Source of the DNA: Sympetrum striolatum
Taxonomy: Eukaryota; Arthropoda; Insecta; Odonata; Libellulidae
Length of the DNA: 64,000 nt
Direction of reading: 5' to 3'
NCBI GenBank assembly: GCA_947579665.1
Contig: OX388348.1
Location: 11,160,001-11,224,000 of the forward strand
Shown: positions 11,233 to 24,760 of the stretch, piece after piece
Numbering within the stretch: the stretch's first letter is position 1
How the letters are laid out: every line of letters begins with the position of its first letter
Notes under the pieces: generated by a model
Told to the model about the DNA's origin: nothing
The model's database searches: none
Seen by the model: the letters and a program-made list of their open reading frames with translations, nothing else
Translations under genes and position numbers: made by a program

Positions 11233-12239
11233 CCAATACACTTATGGGGTTATGGTAGAGCAGTGGACTTGTTGGACACAGTCTCTGGTTTTTAATTTGG
11301 GTAAAGACTTCAATTATACCCATAGTGTCACTTCATACCTTTTCATTTCAACACCCTGATACTTATGAAAACTGATTGTGAATAAAAATTAATATTGAGA
11401 TGCTGCGACCTGAAAATTGCATGCTACGTAAAGAAAAAGGTTAAGAGATAAAATAATCAGAACAAAAGCCAACTGCGCACTGATGGTAAATTAGCAATCA
11501 TACTTATAATACGAATATACAACATAAATTTAAAAGTAATATTTTTGAGTTTCTCCAATCCAAATACATTTTTTGACTCATTTTATGCCTTTATAATTAA
11601 TTAAAAATAATATTCCATAAGATGCTAGTGAATATGTTTACTTTCTCTATTGTTTTGTCAATATCCATAGTCACCCAAAAATCAATTTGAAAAATAGAAA
11701 AGATGTACAAGACTGAGTTCATCATGGATAAAGAAAGCTCTTTAAAAAATTGAAAAATTTGATAGTATAAAATTGACAGCAAAAGATTGTAAAAATGAAC
11801 TAGAATTGGACTTAAATTCAATATCAAGTGATTCAATATCTCTGTAAGAAAAAGTATATGATGAAATCATACCTTTCAATCGTATAAAAATATAATATTT
11901 AATCAATAAATTCAACATTGATTATCTGTCATACACATGAACACTTCTTATAAATTTTATTCCTAACAAAAGTATGAGTCAAAAAATGGAACCTGCCTAC
12001 TGGGGATAAATTAAAGCAATAAGTTGTAGATAACACCTTCTATTATTCAATACTATTGTTATTACTTATGATTAATTATTTATGTTTCATTTTGATGGGT
12101 AATGAATTGTTTACACATAATAAAATAGTAATTGTGATTCATGGGGACAATTTAGCATCTTGATCCCATTATAAGCATTTGAATTAAAACTTTAATCTTC
12201 CCGATGACGGTAAAACAGCGATTAATATACAGTATCTGA

Positions 12240-12900
12240 ATTACGAAAATTATCGTACTGTCGATGAATGAAGAGAGGGGAGGAAAGTATTACGCAAAAC
12301 GAGTGACGCAAGATAAAGAAATCAGTTTTCTTCTCGAGAATTTCAGGCCACGATCACCCAACACAGCCTTAAGGAAAACGAGTCAGAGAGATTTCAAGAA
12401 CATACTGTAGCCGCATGTATCTAAGTCGCAGAAACATCCAACATAAATGACGCTTGCGATATAACGGTAATGGTCGTTATTCGAATGTTTGCGATTCTGG
12501 AGTCCATATGAAACGGGAATGCGGTTACTTTCACTTCGAAACCCGCAGCGAAATTTTAGACAGCGGTCAACCTGTACGATGTTTCCTCGTCGGCCTTGGT
12601 GACGTCAATGACCCCCGGAAGTCTTGCATAAAAAACTTTCCTATCAAAGCTAGTCTATTGCAATAAGGGCGATCGAGATTTCGACTGTCTTGTCCCGAGG
12701 GGAAAACACGAGGAGAAATGTCTGGATTCCGTTTGCTCCGACCTTCGTCAAATATTGCGCGGTAATTCGCGAAACAAGATTTTCGGCAACGTCACGGAAT
12801 GGTCTGATACATCCACTTAAGTGTCTTACGACGTATGAAATGAACAGCTGGTTCCGTGAGTAGAAATTCAATTCTCGAGAGCAACTGGGTATAAGATAAG
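12240..12900. promoter_or_regulatory. CpG-rich segment with CRE and ETS-like sites, candidate Clpx promoter region
   Basis: This stretch has visibly more CpG than its AT-rich surroundings and no transposon signature. It contains the palindrome TGACGTCA at 12600-12607 followed by CCGGAAGT near 12615, a combination common at housekeeping and mitochondrial gene promoters. It lies about 2.3 kb upstream of the first visible Clpx exon on the minus strand. No ATG-initiated frame with a donor of the required phase was found, so the assignment to Clpx is inference from position. Confidence 0.35.
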
Positions 12901-12974
12901 AAAAATTTTAGAAAGGCGCCAGCGTGAATATCTATTCATGCAGGAATTTAGACTGTTGTGGCGCTACCCAGTTA
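12883..12974. repeat. Short inverted repeat (AACTGGGTA / TACCCAGTT)
   Basis: AACTGGGTA at 12883-12891 pairs with TACCCAGTT at 12966-12974. Inside are GGCGCCAGCG and TGGCGCT, plus a TGAATATCTATTCA palindrome at the centre. Could be a small MITE or a stem-loop. Confidence 0.5.
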
Positions 12975-13211
12975 CATTGCAACATGCCTCGGATTGAACA
13001 TTTTTCGTTTATTTTTTTATACAGGCTGGAGAAAAATGTACCAATCATTACATGTATCTCATTCTAGCTCATAACAATAGTACGACGTGAATGTGACAGT
13101 GATGCTTAATATTGGTATTATTTTGGTCACATTACACACTATTTGGTCACATACAGTCACTTAGCAGTACATAAGCGTACTTTTACAGCAATGCTGCTCT
13201 GCGGTGAAAAT

Positions 13212-13272
13212 AAGGGCATACTATCTCACTCCTCATATTACCTAGTATTCCTCATTCCCTCTCCAGGAACCT
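13212..13272 (+). repeat. Diverged dispersed repeat (copy 1 of 2)
   Basis: Shares the pattern GGGCAnACTAnCTCACTCCT ... CTAGTA..CCTCATTC with 19058-19120. Probably a fragment of an old retroelement untranslated region. Confidence 0.5.
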
Positions 13273-16200
13273 TCGCCTCTCTTCAGGTAGCATAAGACCT
13301 ACTTCTAGGCTGGATACGATCTCTTCTTCAAATAAACTCGAAGATTTGATTTTTTTGTACCCTTGCCTAGTTTATGGCCAAGTGAGAATATTCACTTTTG
13401 ATTTCAATTTCGATGTTTGGAATGTAAATGGAATAAGTGCGAAGAGGAATGGTAACTGCATGAAACCTTCTGGATGGGTAAGAGTTTTGCATTAGGCACT
13501 AGACTACAACAAGTTTTCTCCATCTTCTTGCTTTTTCGACCGCGATTCATAACAGGGACTATTATTAGATAATTCATTACGCCACAAAATGTGACGTAAA
13601 AAGGCCATTTTCCATTTTTTCGAACGTGTTCCTACAAACTTGTGAAAGTCCTACTTCTTGTGGTCATACTTCAAATTCTATCAAGAAAGAGTATTAAAAA
13701 ACCTTTTTGCAAAAATGAGTTTTATATATGTATATTTAGATTATTATTTACGATAATATCAATTTATACCCAATTTATATAATTTTTACGTACAGATAAA
13801 GAGCACATCAAACCCTTAATCTCTTCCGTCAAATTAAAACTCTAAGAAGACGAAAGTAAAATAGTTTTGAATCAGCCTGTTTTGGGTCAGAGCTACAACC
13901 AGACTTCAGTACTACCAAGTTCGGGTTTTCTGGCTTAGTTGGGAAATGACAAAAAAGACATAAATACATTCTAAAAAAGGTCACCACAAAGCATTATGTG
14001 TTGCTTAGCATATCATGAACTGTCTGTAAAATATTAGTCCCGCAATAAAATATTCAAGCTGTTGGAACCTTAACCCTTTCACCATTACTAACCAAAATCC
14101 ACGAAGAGATAATAAGGTTTATTATGCAATATGAGGAAAGAAGTAGTTGGCCTTTTGTTTCCCCAGGAAGGCAGATTTTTTAAGTGAAAATATCTACGTA
14201 AGAGTAAAACAAAATTCATTAAGGAGTGATCAAGATGAATTTCTCCATCCAGTAGCAACCAAAACTCGGTAGGTTGGTTACATATCATCACAACCTTGAA
14301 TAGGACTGAGAAAATGTACATGAAAGATACATCTTTAACCTATCCTCTACCGAAATACATACAGAAAACATTCTATTCATTCACATACAGAAACGTATCA
14401 TGAATAATCATAGAGATTATATCCTGCTACATCTACCTATCCAGATATGTAGCAAGAAATATCCAATGTCACACTGTAAGATCTCTTTGGAATGCAGCAT
14501 CCTCTTAAATGAGACCAATTGAGTGACCTTAGCCTCGTTGAAATTGGGAAATGATGATGCTAAACCATAGGGATAACGACCAAATAATAACGGAAGACAA
14601 ACAACAGTTTTAACAATCTCATTGGGCAATTTTCTTCTCGAAGAAACAATAAACGCCAAATTTTTCCATTCCCTCCCCATCCACGCAGTAAACACATGAA
14701 TGGATGACGATTTCCGAATACGCCTATCATCAGAATAACCTTGGATGCTATGACAAGGACAATCTCATAGAGCGTCATCAACTCAATGGCAAAGCCCAAT
14801 AAAGTAGTCATCCATCATGAGCGGGGATCAGAAAGAATTAGCGAGTTTCGCGATATGTTATTCGCACAGCTCGATTATTGATTAACCTGGGCAACAAATA
14901 CTTTTAGCGAGATCGATCATCGATTATTTACTTATTCACTGATTCAGTTGAAATCAGCGCAGGATTGGTGCCAAAGGTGCAATTGCACCCTTGGGAAGGG
15001 GTGCAAACATAGTCCCCGACCTTGTGCTAGATAAAATGGGACCGCGCGTCTCCTTGGGCGTACTAACTCTTTCCGTTACTTTTTACTAACGCAAATACAG
15101 AGGTGACTTTCTAGAGGGAGATTAAACGCCAATTAACCACAGCGTTGGAAATCCGCTGCCAGGATAGTCCAATGCCTTCGCCAATATCTTAATATATACT
15201 ATGTTGTTACACGTGTGAAATCGTTACTACGCCTTAACGACAACGGACAAATAATAACGCACCGAATTCTATGGTATATTTATCTGCAACAATTTTCGTG
15301 AGGGTTCTGCTGATTTTCTTCTGAATGATCCTCTCACTTATCTTCATGTAACGAATTAACCGAGATAATACTATCCAAGACTACACGACATTGTTAGTCA
15401 AAAAGCAAATCGATTTTACATTTAATTACTTTGTTTGACTTTAAATAAAATCAGGAGCTTCAGGTTGGACTAGGCATAAGAAGTGTGGAAGTAACTGGGA
15501 CTTCTATACCGACTAATTGCAATCGTACGATATTTAAACACATTAATTACTTCTAAATTTAAACTTCTTTAACGATAACTATAATTAATATAAATAGTCA
15601 TGGAAGTTGGTCATTTAAATACTCAAATATAAAACTCCTCTCTGTTAACAACCATCCGAATAATTATAGAAATACCAACATGTTTCATTTAAATAATTAA
15701 TAACGTTTATATTTCGGGCGAAATTAAATTAAAGTCTCCTCTTCTCTTTAACCCATCGTAAATTTAAAATAGATCTAATTTGTGAACTCGTAAAATTAAA
15801 ATTAAATTAATAGGGAGTAGGAAAAAATTTCTTTTTAAGATCATTTATCTTTTTATCTGATATTAATACGTCAATAGCTAAATATATACATACAAATCAT
15901 CAAAAAAGCTATATCATCAGGAAAAGCTTGGGCATCTTATCACCAAATTTATTACAGCGGTCTTTATTGTTTTCCTCTGACCTTTGGATTCCACTCATTT
16001 CCTTGCCAATTCTCGCTTGGCGTATGCGATACTGTTTAAGGAAATAACAGGAGGATAGCAAGGAATTACAACCCGTTGGAGAATTTCCCCAGATGCGATG
16101 CGGATGATGTTACTTAATATAGCAAAAAAGGATCTATAGGAACGCAAATTCTGAACCGATTTCATCATGAGCGAACGATGTATCACGGAAATCCCACGTG

Positions 16201-19057
16201 TAGATCACACACTGTAGTTCTCAAGGGTTAACATTTTATTTGATGACCGCAGCAAATGAACGGGAAAACTAGCATCGTCGGAAAGAAATGTCACCAGATG
16301 ATAGCGGAAAAGAAGGAACACAACAGCAAATTTCCATCTTTTAATGTGGTAATAACAACATGTTTTCATGGGATTCACATATAAATGAACAATAGCCGAG
16401 CAGATAATACTATGCGATATTAATTCTACTCTTTTAAAACTAATAAACTCGTATCATCGGCTACTTTTCTCATCGGGCAAGATAAAATAATTCATTTGGC
16501 CCCAAAACCCAAAATAATTGTTGGACACCAAAAAATAGACATTTTTAATTCTTTAACTTTACCATAAAAATATTTCTATATTTTCATTTATGATTTTCAA
16601 GTTAACTTTATAGAAGTAACAATCGACTGATTATTTCACAAAAACGAAGCATATTTGTAGAAAGGAGTACGGTGAGCCCTAAGTGAAAGTTGGGGCTCAA
16701 CAAAGATACTCAATGCCAAGTTTAGGACAACATCGCACATAACAACGATATTAACACAGACAGTTACATTCGCACGAACAAGATTCTTTCTGTGCAAAAT
16801 TTCTGCCTACGAGGAAGCATCATATTTGATTCAAATACAGCGAGGAAGAATTTTTCATACACCACAAGTTAGTCAGGGTATTTTAATTCGAATTAATACC
16901 ATTTAAAATGAGATAGTATGTCAAAAATTAACAGTTTCTCTCCCTGCAGAGAGGCTATGAATAATTCACCCTCAGGCGTTAGATCGACAAGGAACTCTTT
17001 CGCCAATTGCAGATTTTGGAGCCCTAATGAGCATTCCCATCACGACAACTGTGGCAACTAGCAAGGGCACGTGCTACCCTTCACACCTGCAATGCCGTTG
17101 CATTATCACTGTAGCTCTTAGCAATTGACGACCATATCCTAAACACATTGTCTTGCGTATACAATCGTTCAACAGGAAGCGATGCTGCAATGTTTATTTC
17201 TTCGCGGTAATTCTTACGCGGAAGGCTTACTTCGATCCAAACTAGACGAATAGGTTAAATAATAGGGAATGATGAGGATACTCATTTATGACAGATTTGC
17301 ATTTATCCTATATTTACTTTCAAAACGGTGCACTATATAAAAGGTGTGTTCCGCTAAATTAAACGAGTTCCCGGCTAAAACTTAAACTTTGACTATCTGC
17401 TATAAACAATCATAATCGTAAAATATAAAAATCACTTTCATTAACACATAATATTAAAAATAAAATACGGGCCTATACAACTGCCAACTATTTTGGATTT
17501 CCACCTACGTCACATTTTGTAATCATCTACTTAAACATGATAAATAATTAATATAAAAACAATTGGTCTGATCTAGTCAAAATCGTAGAATTATTATAAT
17601 AATAATTTACAGCATTCTAATTCATAATACTTATGAGCAAAATTTTCATATACAACTGAATAGATAATATTTTACTAATGAAACAAAATTAAGTAAAATT
17701 TTAATAAATGCCTCCTTTATATTTATTAATCGTATAAATAAAAATACGATTCGATTGAAATAAAATTCGCTTTCTTCGGCATCAACGAATGCCTACGCGA
17801 GAATAATATAGTTTAGAATGAGCTTCTTTCAATTCATTAGTACGTGCATTGCATGCAATCTTTATCAAAATATATTATCAATCTTTCCCTCAAAATTACG
17901 CCGTAATTTCATAGCCGTATCTCAAATCACTTCTGCGGCATTTCTTGAAATTCGATAAAGAAAATAACAAAACACGATCTGTCTTCATGCAGACGTGCTT
18001 CCAATCACAGAAGTATGGTTATATTATCATTTATTACACTTGACCTGGGGGTCGCCTCATCTCCAAGAGGAAAACTCCAATGACGGTAGTTGATGGTAAT
18101 CGAAGCGAGAAGAAAAACTTGGGTTTAAACGGTACGAGATCAAATCAGCCAAATTCATTATAAATCGCTTTATGAATTCACCGAAACCTCTACAACCACA
18201 ACAGGAATGTTTTGTAAACACCTTCGATATAAGTTTGGATTATATTTATACCACTAAACTGAAATTCTATCCCCTTTCTAAATCCTGTACATCATACATT
18301 TACGTAATATTTTTTTCTGGTAAACCATTTCATAGGAAAAACAATACAGCAAGATGAAAAAATATTGTAATATTTAGTAAAATTAAAAATATAAATTAAA
18401 AGTGTTTAAAAATAAATTTAGTACGGCAATATATAAACCGAAATTAGTGAGTGACAACAACTTTATTCTTAAAAGCAAAATTGCTTCATTAGCAAGAATC
18501 GTATTTGAAATTTCAGAATCAATTCATTGAATATTTTTTGTTTCAATTCGTCTTACAATATTCACAGTATCCTTTGTTCTAACGTTTCCTCTAATTTTGT
18601 ATATATAAATCTGCTATTCGTGAAACGCATTTTCTAAAATTATGTCTAAATAATCCAGAGATTATCTAATTCACTAGGAGGAAAATCATAAGAAAAATCG
18701 GACGCAATTGAAAAAGTGTTTATAAATAATAGAAAAGAAGGACTTAGCCTGTAGAAGATAACCAGATGAATACATCCTTTGAATGAGGTATATTACTAGC
18801 GAACTTGTTCCTTCGACAACATCTTAATGAATGGATATTTTTCACTTATCTTTTGGCGCAAAATACAGAAAGACGTATTTTTAATTTAATTTTGTCCTCT
18901 TTTATTTCTGACTATGATGGTATGAAAGATACTGAGGTATGAGTGATGCTGAATAATTGCACTGATCTCTCCTTATAAATGCCAGAAAACGTCGATTCAT
19001 TAAGCTCCACTTACGAGGAAACGTTCCTCTAATAGAATTTTGGCTAGGAGAGAAAGG

Positions 19058-19120
19058 CAAGGGCAAACTACCTCACTCCTCACCTCGGCTAGTAAGCCTC
19101 ATTCTCCCCTCCTGGCTCTG
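19058..19120 (+). repeat. Diverged dispersed repeat (copy 2 of 2)
   Basis: Matches 13212-13272 in the CTCACTCCTCA and CTAGTAAGCCTCATTC blocks. GC content is higher than the flanks. Confidence 0.5.
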
Positions 19121-20346
19121 TGTTCCTAATTTAGAGGGGATGAGGTTTCAAGCGGCTTTCAGTCTGAACAGTTTACAGACGACTAAATGTGCACTTGTAT
19201 AACATTATTAGTAAATAATAATATTACGTACTTTTATACAACATTGCTATCATAATCTACTATTTTATTTCAATAGATCACTGTAAACTTCAAAAAGATC
19301 ACGAAAATAATCAAAATGCACACAAACACACAACGAAAAATGCAGACAAATTCTTTCCTCACATACAATGACCAAAGCATTCCATTTCCTTCTTTGGGAT
19401 AGATTCATTATATAATCGCCTAACTCAAACGCGTCCGACCAACCAATATCAGTGAACCTCATTCACATAAACAATTAGGCAATGCCGGCCAAACTCCTAC
19501 GAGGAAGGTAAATATGCTAAGAACCTCGAGAGGCGTAGGTTGCCAACAAGGCTAGACCTTCCTGGGCATAAAATAGAACGACCATTCGGACTCTGCGAAC
19601 AGATCTATTTCTGGGCCCTAACGTAAGGAAGAACAGACGCAGGAATACGAATGAACTATAAAATGTCCCATGAGTCGCGTACGCAGAAATTGCTGACGTC
19701 GAATGAGTGCTCAAGTACCGGCACCTTGAAAATGTCGATGACGTGGGAGAGTGTTATCTTCCAAGTTCGCGGATGAGCGAAGAGTGACTATAGTGCATAT
19801 ATAATTAAGACCATGTCAATCAAAAATGGACACATTGAAAGCCAAATTCACTAGATTGACGTATTTACTTTAAATCTCAGAGAATAACAAAGCGTAAATT
19901 AAATGAAGTTAGCATTCCCCGTGAGAGAAAAGTGAAACTGAAATCAATCATAAAAAAGGAATTTTCTTCTGATAATAAATGAAAAAATGATGCATTACCT
20001 ACAAAATATCAGGATCGCAACAAAATGTCTTTCAAAAATAACCGTGGCATTACAAATGATGCATACAGAAACGGCTGTTAAAAAAAAAGGTTTCATCTTT
20101 ACTTTAAACCTTGAAAGATTTGCCTGATACTGATGAATTGCAATTACGTTTTAGATCATAAAAACGAATTTAATTTATTTTCTTAATGAGGCGTTAGGAG
20201 TTAATACAATTTCCTCAACTACGACGCTGAAAACCAAATATACTATAATATTTGAGAACCAAAGCAATTTGATTGTCCTTGAGCTACACTGTCGTGTCAA
20301 ACCATCAATTCAGAGATTTTATCTAAATGTCTATGTTTATGTAAGA

Positions 20347-20380
20347 ACCCTGCAAGCCGCCTTTCGGCGTGTGGCAGGGG
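20347..20380 (+). repeat. GC-rich stem-loop, likely LINE 3' region debris
   Basis: CCCTGCAAGCCGCC then TTTC then GGCGTGTGGCAGGG forms a stem with a short loop in otherwise AT-rich DNA. Such GC-rich hairpins are typical of retroelement tails. The family assignment is inference. Confidence 0.4.
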
Positions 20381-23317
20381 GTGCAAGCACCTTGACTCTA
20401 TTTTCCTAAACGGTTGCTTTCGCGTATACTTCGCGGAAAAAATGAATTTTTGAAACGATTCGTTCTAGCATTTATTTCCCTAATTTACCTAAAGCCAAGA
20501 TGTCAGCGAAATCGAGGCACTGGATACATCCAGGTATATACGGAAATTATACTTAAATTTTTACAGAGCAACTAAGTAAAATGTATTAATGAAAAACGAA
20601 GAATAATACATTAACATTAAATTAATTAAGAATTACCATTAACTTTCGGGACACACGAGAAACCTCAGAGGCTGTTAAAACGGGGTTTAACATTGATTTA
20701 AATAGACATCAATAAAAATAACACATATAGATTTACTGAGGGAAAAAACTTTAAAAAAACAAATATTAGCATAGTAGATAAGGATACGAAAGTCTTGCTG
20801 AACTACTTTTCATTTGAAAAAACATGCTGGGATGAAATGATTTTGCCAGAGGAGTGATTACTAGTAGTTACTGGTATATTAAAAAAACATTGCAATTAAA
20901 GAATGAATTCTAACACAAACCTTCATCGATAACCGCCCGATGATATATATATTTCCCTTCGATGATACTGCTAAGTTTACTCGCGTTGACCCCTCGCACT
21001 TGAAATCATTTCAAAATAAGAAGGGAAAGTGGCGCGATGAATTACCAGCTAAAACCAGAGACAGCTCTCGATTTATTCATGCGAGATACATCACGACATC
21101 CCAACTCTCTTCTGGAATCCGTAAGAGAAAATTTAACATCGAATGGAGTTAATAATTAACCTTATACTTCTAAAGAGACAGCTGTCGGGATGCTCAGAAT
21201 TATTCCAGTTTAGCTCATACTCAGCATGGGGAATTACATCTATAACGTGCAAAAATGAGCAAATAAATTGAAGAAAACCCAAAAAATCATCCAGGGAGAG
21301 GCAGAGAATGTACAAATATTTCTTGAGAATTAAACTCTCTCCTCACAAATTCTTGATGTGGAATAATTTTACCAAATGATAAAGCTGAAGGTTCCTTCAA
21401 CACTAAATTTTTCCTTATAAAATTACGTAATTTTCTCGCGATCTTGGGTCAATACCTCCTCCTCCGAGGAATTGGTTGCAAAAGCAGAATTCTTCCGAGA
21501 CACACAGGCCAAAGTTTACTTCACAATCCATCGGCGCCACTCTCTCTTCCCAGAACACTTGATAAGTAACACGGAATCATCAATTGAAATCCAAATCCTT
21601 GCCTAGCAACATCGAACATCAGATAATTTTGCCCTGCAACGCCCCTTTGACTTTGAAATTGCTTTCGCTGAAGAAGTTCACATCTATATATGCTGAGATA
21701 CCTCGGTCGAAGATAGTTTTGGAATTGGAAACACCCATTGCTTACTGTCATGGTTGACAACTTGACTAATGATTCGTGGTTCAGTAAAAGAACGATGTGA
21801 ACTATGTAGTAACAGTAATTACGGGATATCTGTGTTGCAAAGTATTAGAGAGGGTAACAGGAAACTGTTGTATAAATTGCGCCCTGCTGTTGTTTTTTAG
21901 TTGTTGTTTAGTGTAGTGTTCTAAATATTTTTTGTAAATAGAGTGATGTTATTTCAGAATGTTAATCAGTAGGAATTGTTGTGAGGGATTATGGTGTTTG
22001 TTTATGTTATAGACAATGTTTGGGCTTCCACCAAATGACAGTCAAAAAACAGCAAATCATAAAATAAATAAACAAAAAGCAATAAAAATATAGCTATCAG
22101 ATGTTTGCCCACTTGCTACTAGCTTAGAAAGTTTTAATAGCAGTGTTCATCAAGACTTGTTTGACGAATTCGTGAACCTTGTACTCTCTCAATGCTAAAG
22201 TGATAAATAATATCTCTTTGCCAAGAACACAACTAATGTTCTGTAAACGTTATAATGAAACCGATAGTGATATCAAAAGAGTGGAGTGAATGAAATTGAG
22301 CGCATTTATTTATTTGTGCCGCCATGGAGTTTGAATAAACACGAGCGAACACGATTGTCCACCAAAATTTTACATTTCCTACTAATGACAAAAGATGAAA
22401 TACGGTAATTTTTGGGAATAACTACAATATATCGATGAACGACGTCAAAAACAAATCTAGCCACATAATGTGAATCGGTTCCTACTTAGATTATAATTTA
22501 TGTTAAAATGGTTCAAAAAACAAATAGATACCACCAAAAAATAAAAATATAGGCTGGGACTAGTTGCTTTCAAATATACAGTTTTCCGCGAATTTTCAGC
22601 AGTAGCATAGGAAAATAGAAGAAAACCGTTAATGCGACCTTAGTCTCGCATTAAAAGTTGGCATCTTACTTATGTGGAAGTAGAATTAGTACAAGAACAT
22701 TGAAAAACCTTCTTTAAGCTGTTTTAACTACACACATGAGATAAATTAAACATCTGAATAACAAAGCGAACTTGTTTGAAAAATTGTAGCTGTCATAAAG
22801 AGATGAACGATATGATGACAACTGCATTGAAAGCAGTAAGACTAACTGTGAATGGAGGTCTCTCTCGATGGACAAATAAACTCTTCAGGTAGCCACAACA
22901 TCAGAGATATTAGAGAGATGTAGTCCAGACAATGAAAACCCACTGCCGGTTTGAATGTCAACACAAACACAGTGTGGAGTAAGCTAATGATGTTTATTAC
23001 ATTGAGATAAATTGTCCTATATTCTGAGTCAAGATAGAAATAAAAATATGTTCATCTGCAAACGGTAAAAGCAACAAGATAAAACGATTGAAAAAGAAAG
23101 TTAATTGAATAATTTGGGAAACTGCTAGGAGGCGAATCTAGAGATTATAAATGTAAAGGTAAAAAAAGACCATTTGAAGAAAATAGAGGAGTTTCTAACA
23201 CAAGACAGGCGGGAGCGATAAAAAAATGTAGATTATGGCTAACTAATATGTATTATTACAAACTAATTATATAATACTGAGTATTATTACCTAATACAAA
23301 TTATCACTGCCCTGAAA

Positions 23318-23400
23318 AGTGTCACTGAGCATGCGGCCGAAACGTCGACGATATGCAGAGACGCTACCCGGTTCGAGTCCCGAGAACTATTCCTGTATCA
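23318..23400 (+). repeat. Retroelement-tail-like segment with GGCCGAAACGTCG
   Basis: GGCCGAAACGTCGACGATAT is followed by a B-box-like GGTTCGAGTCC. The first motif resembles 3' ends of Penelope-like or LINE elements in arthropods. There is no A box, so it is not a tRNA gene. Confidence 0.35.
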
Positions 23401-23599
23401 ATTATCATTATTACACATTATAATCGTCGTATTTATACGTCCTATTTGGTCTGCACATACGTGTTGCTGAAAGTATGAATGAAAAAGGTAAAGATCGAGT
23501 CAACGCGCTAGAGGTCAGAATGCGTGAAATATAAAAGCTACTGGTATGAATAGAATTCGAGGTGAAATTCTGAACTGTGGGTGCAACGGGATTATTATC

Positions 23600-24760
23600 C
23601 GGAAGTGCAACGTATTTAATCTGTAAATTAGAAAGTCAGTTATCCCGGATGATTGGGAATGCATTGTAACTGTGAAGCTTCACAAAGGGAAAGGAAGATA
23701 GAGAGAGCTATCAAGTTAATCCGGGACCAGCGTATTGTGAACAACCGATAAAAATTCTACGATGGTCAAAATGAATGAAATTTAGGAGATGTATTGTGGT
23801 TTTAAGCTGGGTAAAGGATGCATTACTATGTGTGTTGCTCGCAGGAAATAAGAAGTAGAACTGCTCAGGGCTAAGCAGCGTCCCGAAAACTACAAGAACT
23901 TTTGACTGATAGAAACATCAAAATTGAACAACGGAATATATTCGCGAAGTGTTTGATATGGAGCATTGTTCTATACGGTTTGAAAATATGGACGTTGAAG
24001 AAGAAGGAAGATAAAGACTTAGAAAGTTTTGAATGTGGCTATGGCGAAAAATGAAGGGGATTAGATGGATAGACAAGGTGGGAAAAGAAGAGGTACTGAG
24101 GAGGATTGGGGAAAACGAGATGAACGAGAATGAAAAAAATAAGCAAAAGAGAGGAGATTTTGATAGGTCACACCCAAAGAATGGACTACCAGCAAGCAAA
24201 GATAATTGAAGGAAAGATTAATGGGCAGAAAGAGAGAGGAAGAAGATTTGGAATGTTGACGGTTTAAAGAGAGGAAGTGGTTCCCAAAAAATGAAACAAG
24301 ATGCAATAATGTCATAAATTGAATAGAAATGCCAGAGAATACAGTTGCATTGAAATCCATCCTAAGGACAGAAACACCATGATGAAATATTTTCTTCTCA
24401 AACACCAACTTACTGATAGCAAAGGATACAATACGTAGTATATGATATGATGCTATATAATGTGCGAGGAGAAAAGTGTGCAGCGAGTTTATTGATATGA
24501 AAAAGGCATACAATAAGGTAACGAAGGATAAATTGTGGAAGGTTATGGAGTGCATGAATGGTTGATTAGTGCATTGAGGGCACAGTATGACGGAAGTAAT
24601 GCATGAGTGAGAGTAATTGGCGAGAGGAAAGTGTTTAAGATCGGAAAAGTGCAAGGCAAGGACGTGTGATGTTTCCTTAGTTGTTCAATAGGTACAAGCA
24701 TAGATGGGACGAAATCTTTAAGGTTGAAAAAGTGCCAAGTGATGCCAAATGACGTTGGAT
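23600..24760 (+). pseudogene. Degenerate LINE-type retrotransposon ORF fragments (reverse transcriptase)
   Basis: Three separate pieces of non-LTR retrotransposon ORF2 occur on the plus strand, all with stops and frameshifts. At 23643-23702, IPDDWECIVTVKLHKGKG matches the start of the reverse transcriptase domain. At 23890-24260, IFAKCLIWSIVLYGLKIWTL and then IGHTQRMDYQQAKIIEGKI match the C-terminal region. At 24480-24720, DMKKAYNKV, KLWKVM and ISALRAQYDGSNA match the catalytic RT core region. The C-terminal piece comes before the RT core piece, so the order is rearranged relative to an intact element. The 197-codon minus-strand frame at 24061-24654 is an antisense shadow. Confidence 0.8.

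Larger units (their letters stand above)
10467..11359 (-). mobile_element. Degenerate mariner-like element flanked by TA
   Basis: Terminal inverted repeats of about 70 bp start TTAGGGTGTTGAAATAAAAA on the left and, read from the other end, TCAGGGTGTTGAAATGAAAA. TA duplications flank both ends (10465-10466 and 11360-11361). Inside, the minus strand keeps a mariner transposase signature (see 10673-10795). The middle has been replaced or interrupted by an unrelated foldback (10918-11232). At 893 bp including the insert, it is far short of a full mariner of about 1.3 kb. Confidence 0.85.
12975..23600. other. Gene-poor spacer, first part
   Basis: Only short frames occur, most starting at non-ATG codons, with no protein family I recognise and no convincing splice-linked exons. 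Diverged repeat copies at 13212-13272 and 19058-19120 and a hairpin at 20347-20380 look like transposon debris. Confidence 0.5.

Noticed and set aside
12650..12871. Candidate first exon of Clpx (73-codon basic minus-strand frame)
   Set aside because: The frame opens with TTG, not ATG, with a stop further upstream, and no good donor of the required phase was found.
24061..24654. 197-codon minus-strand frame
   Set aside because: It is antisense to the LINE relic that matches reverse transcriptase on the plus strand, and is Ser/Phe/His-rich without family similarity.
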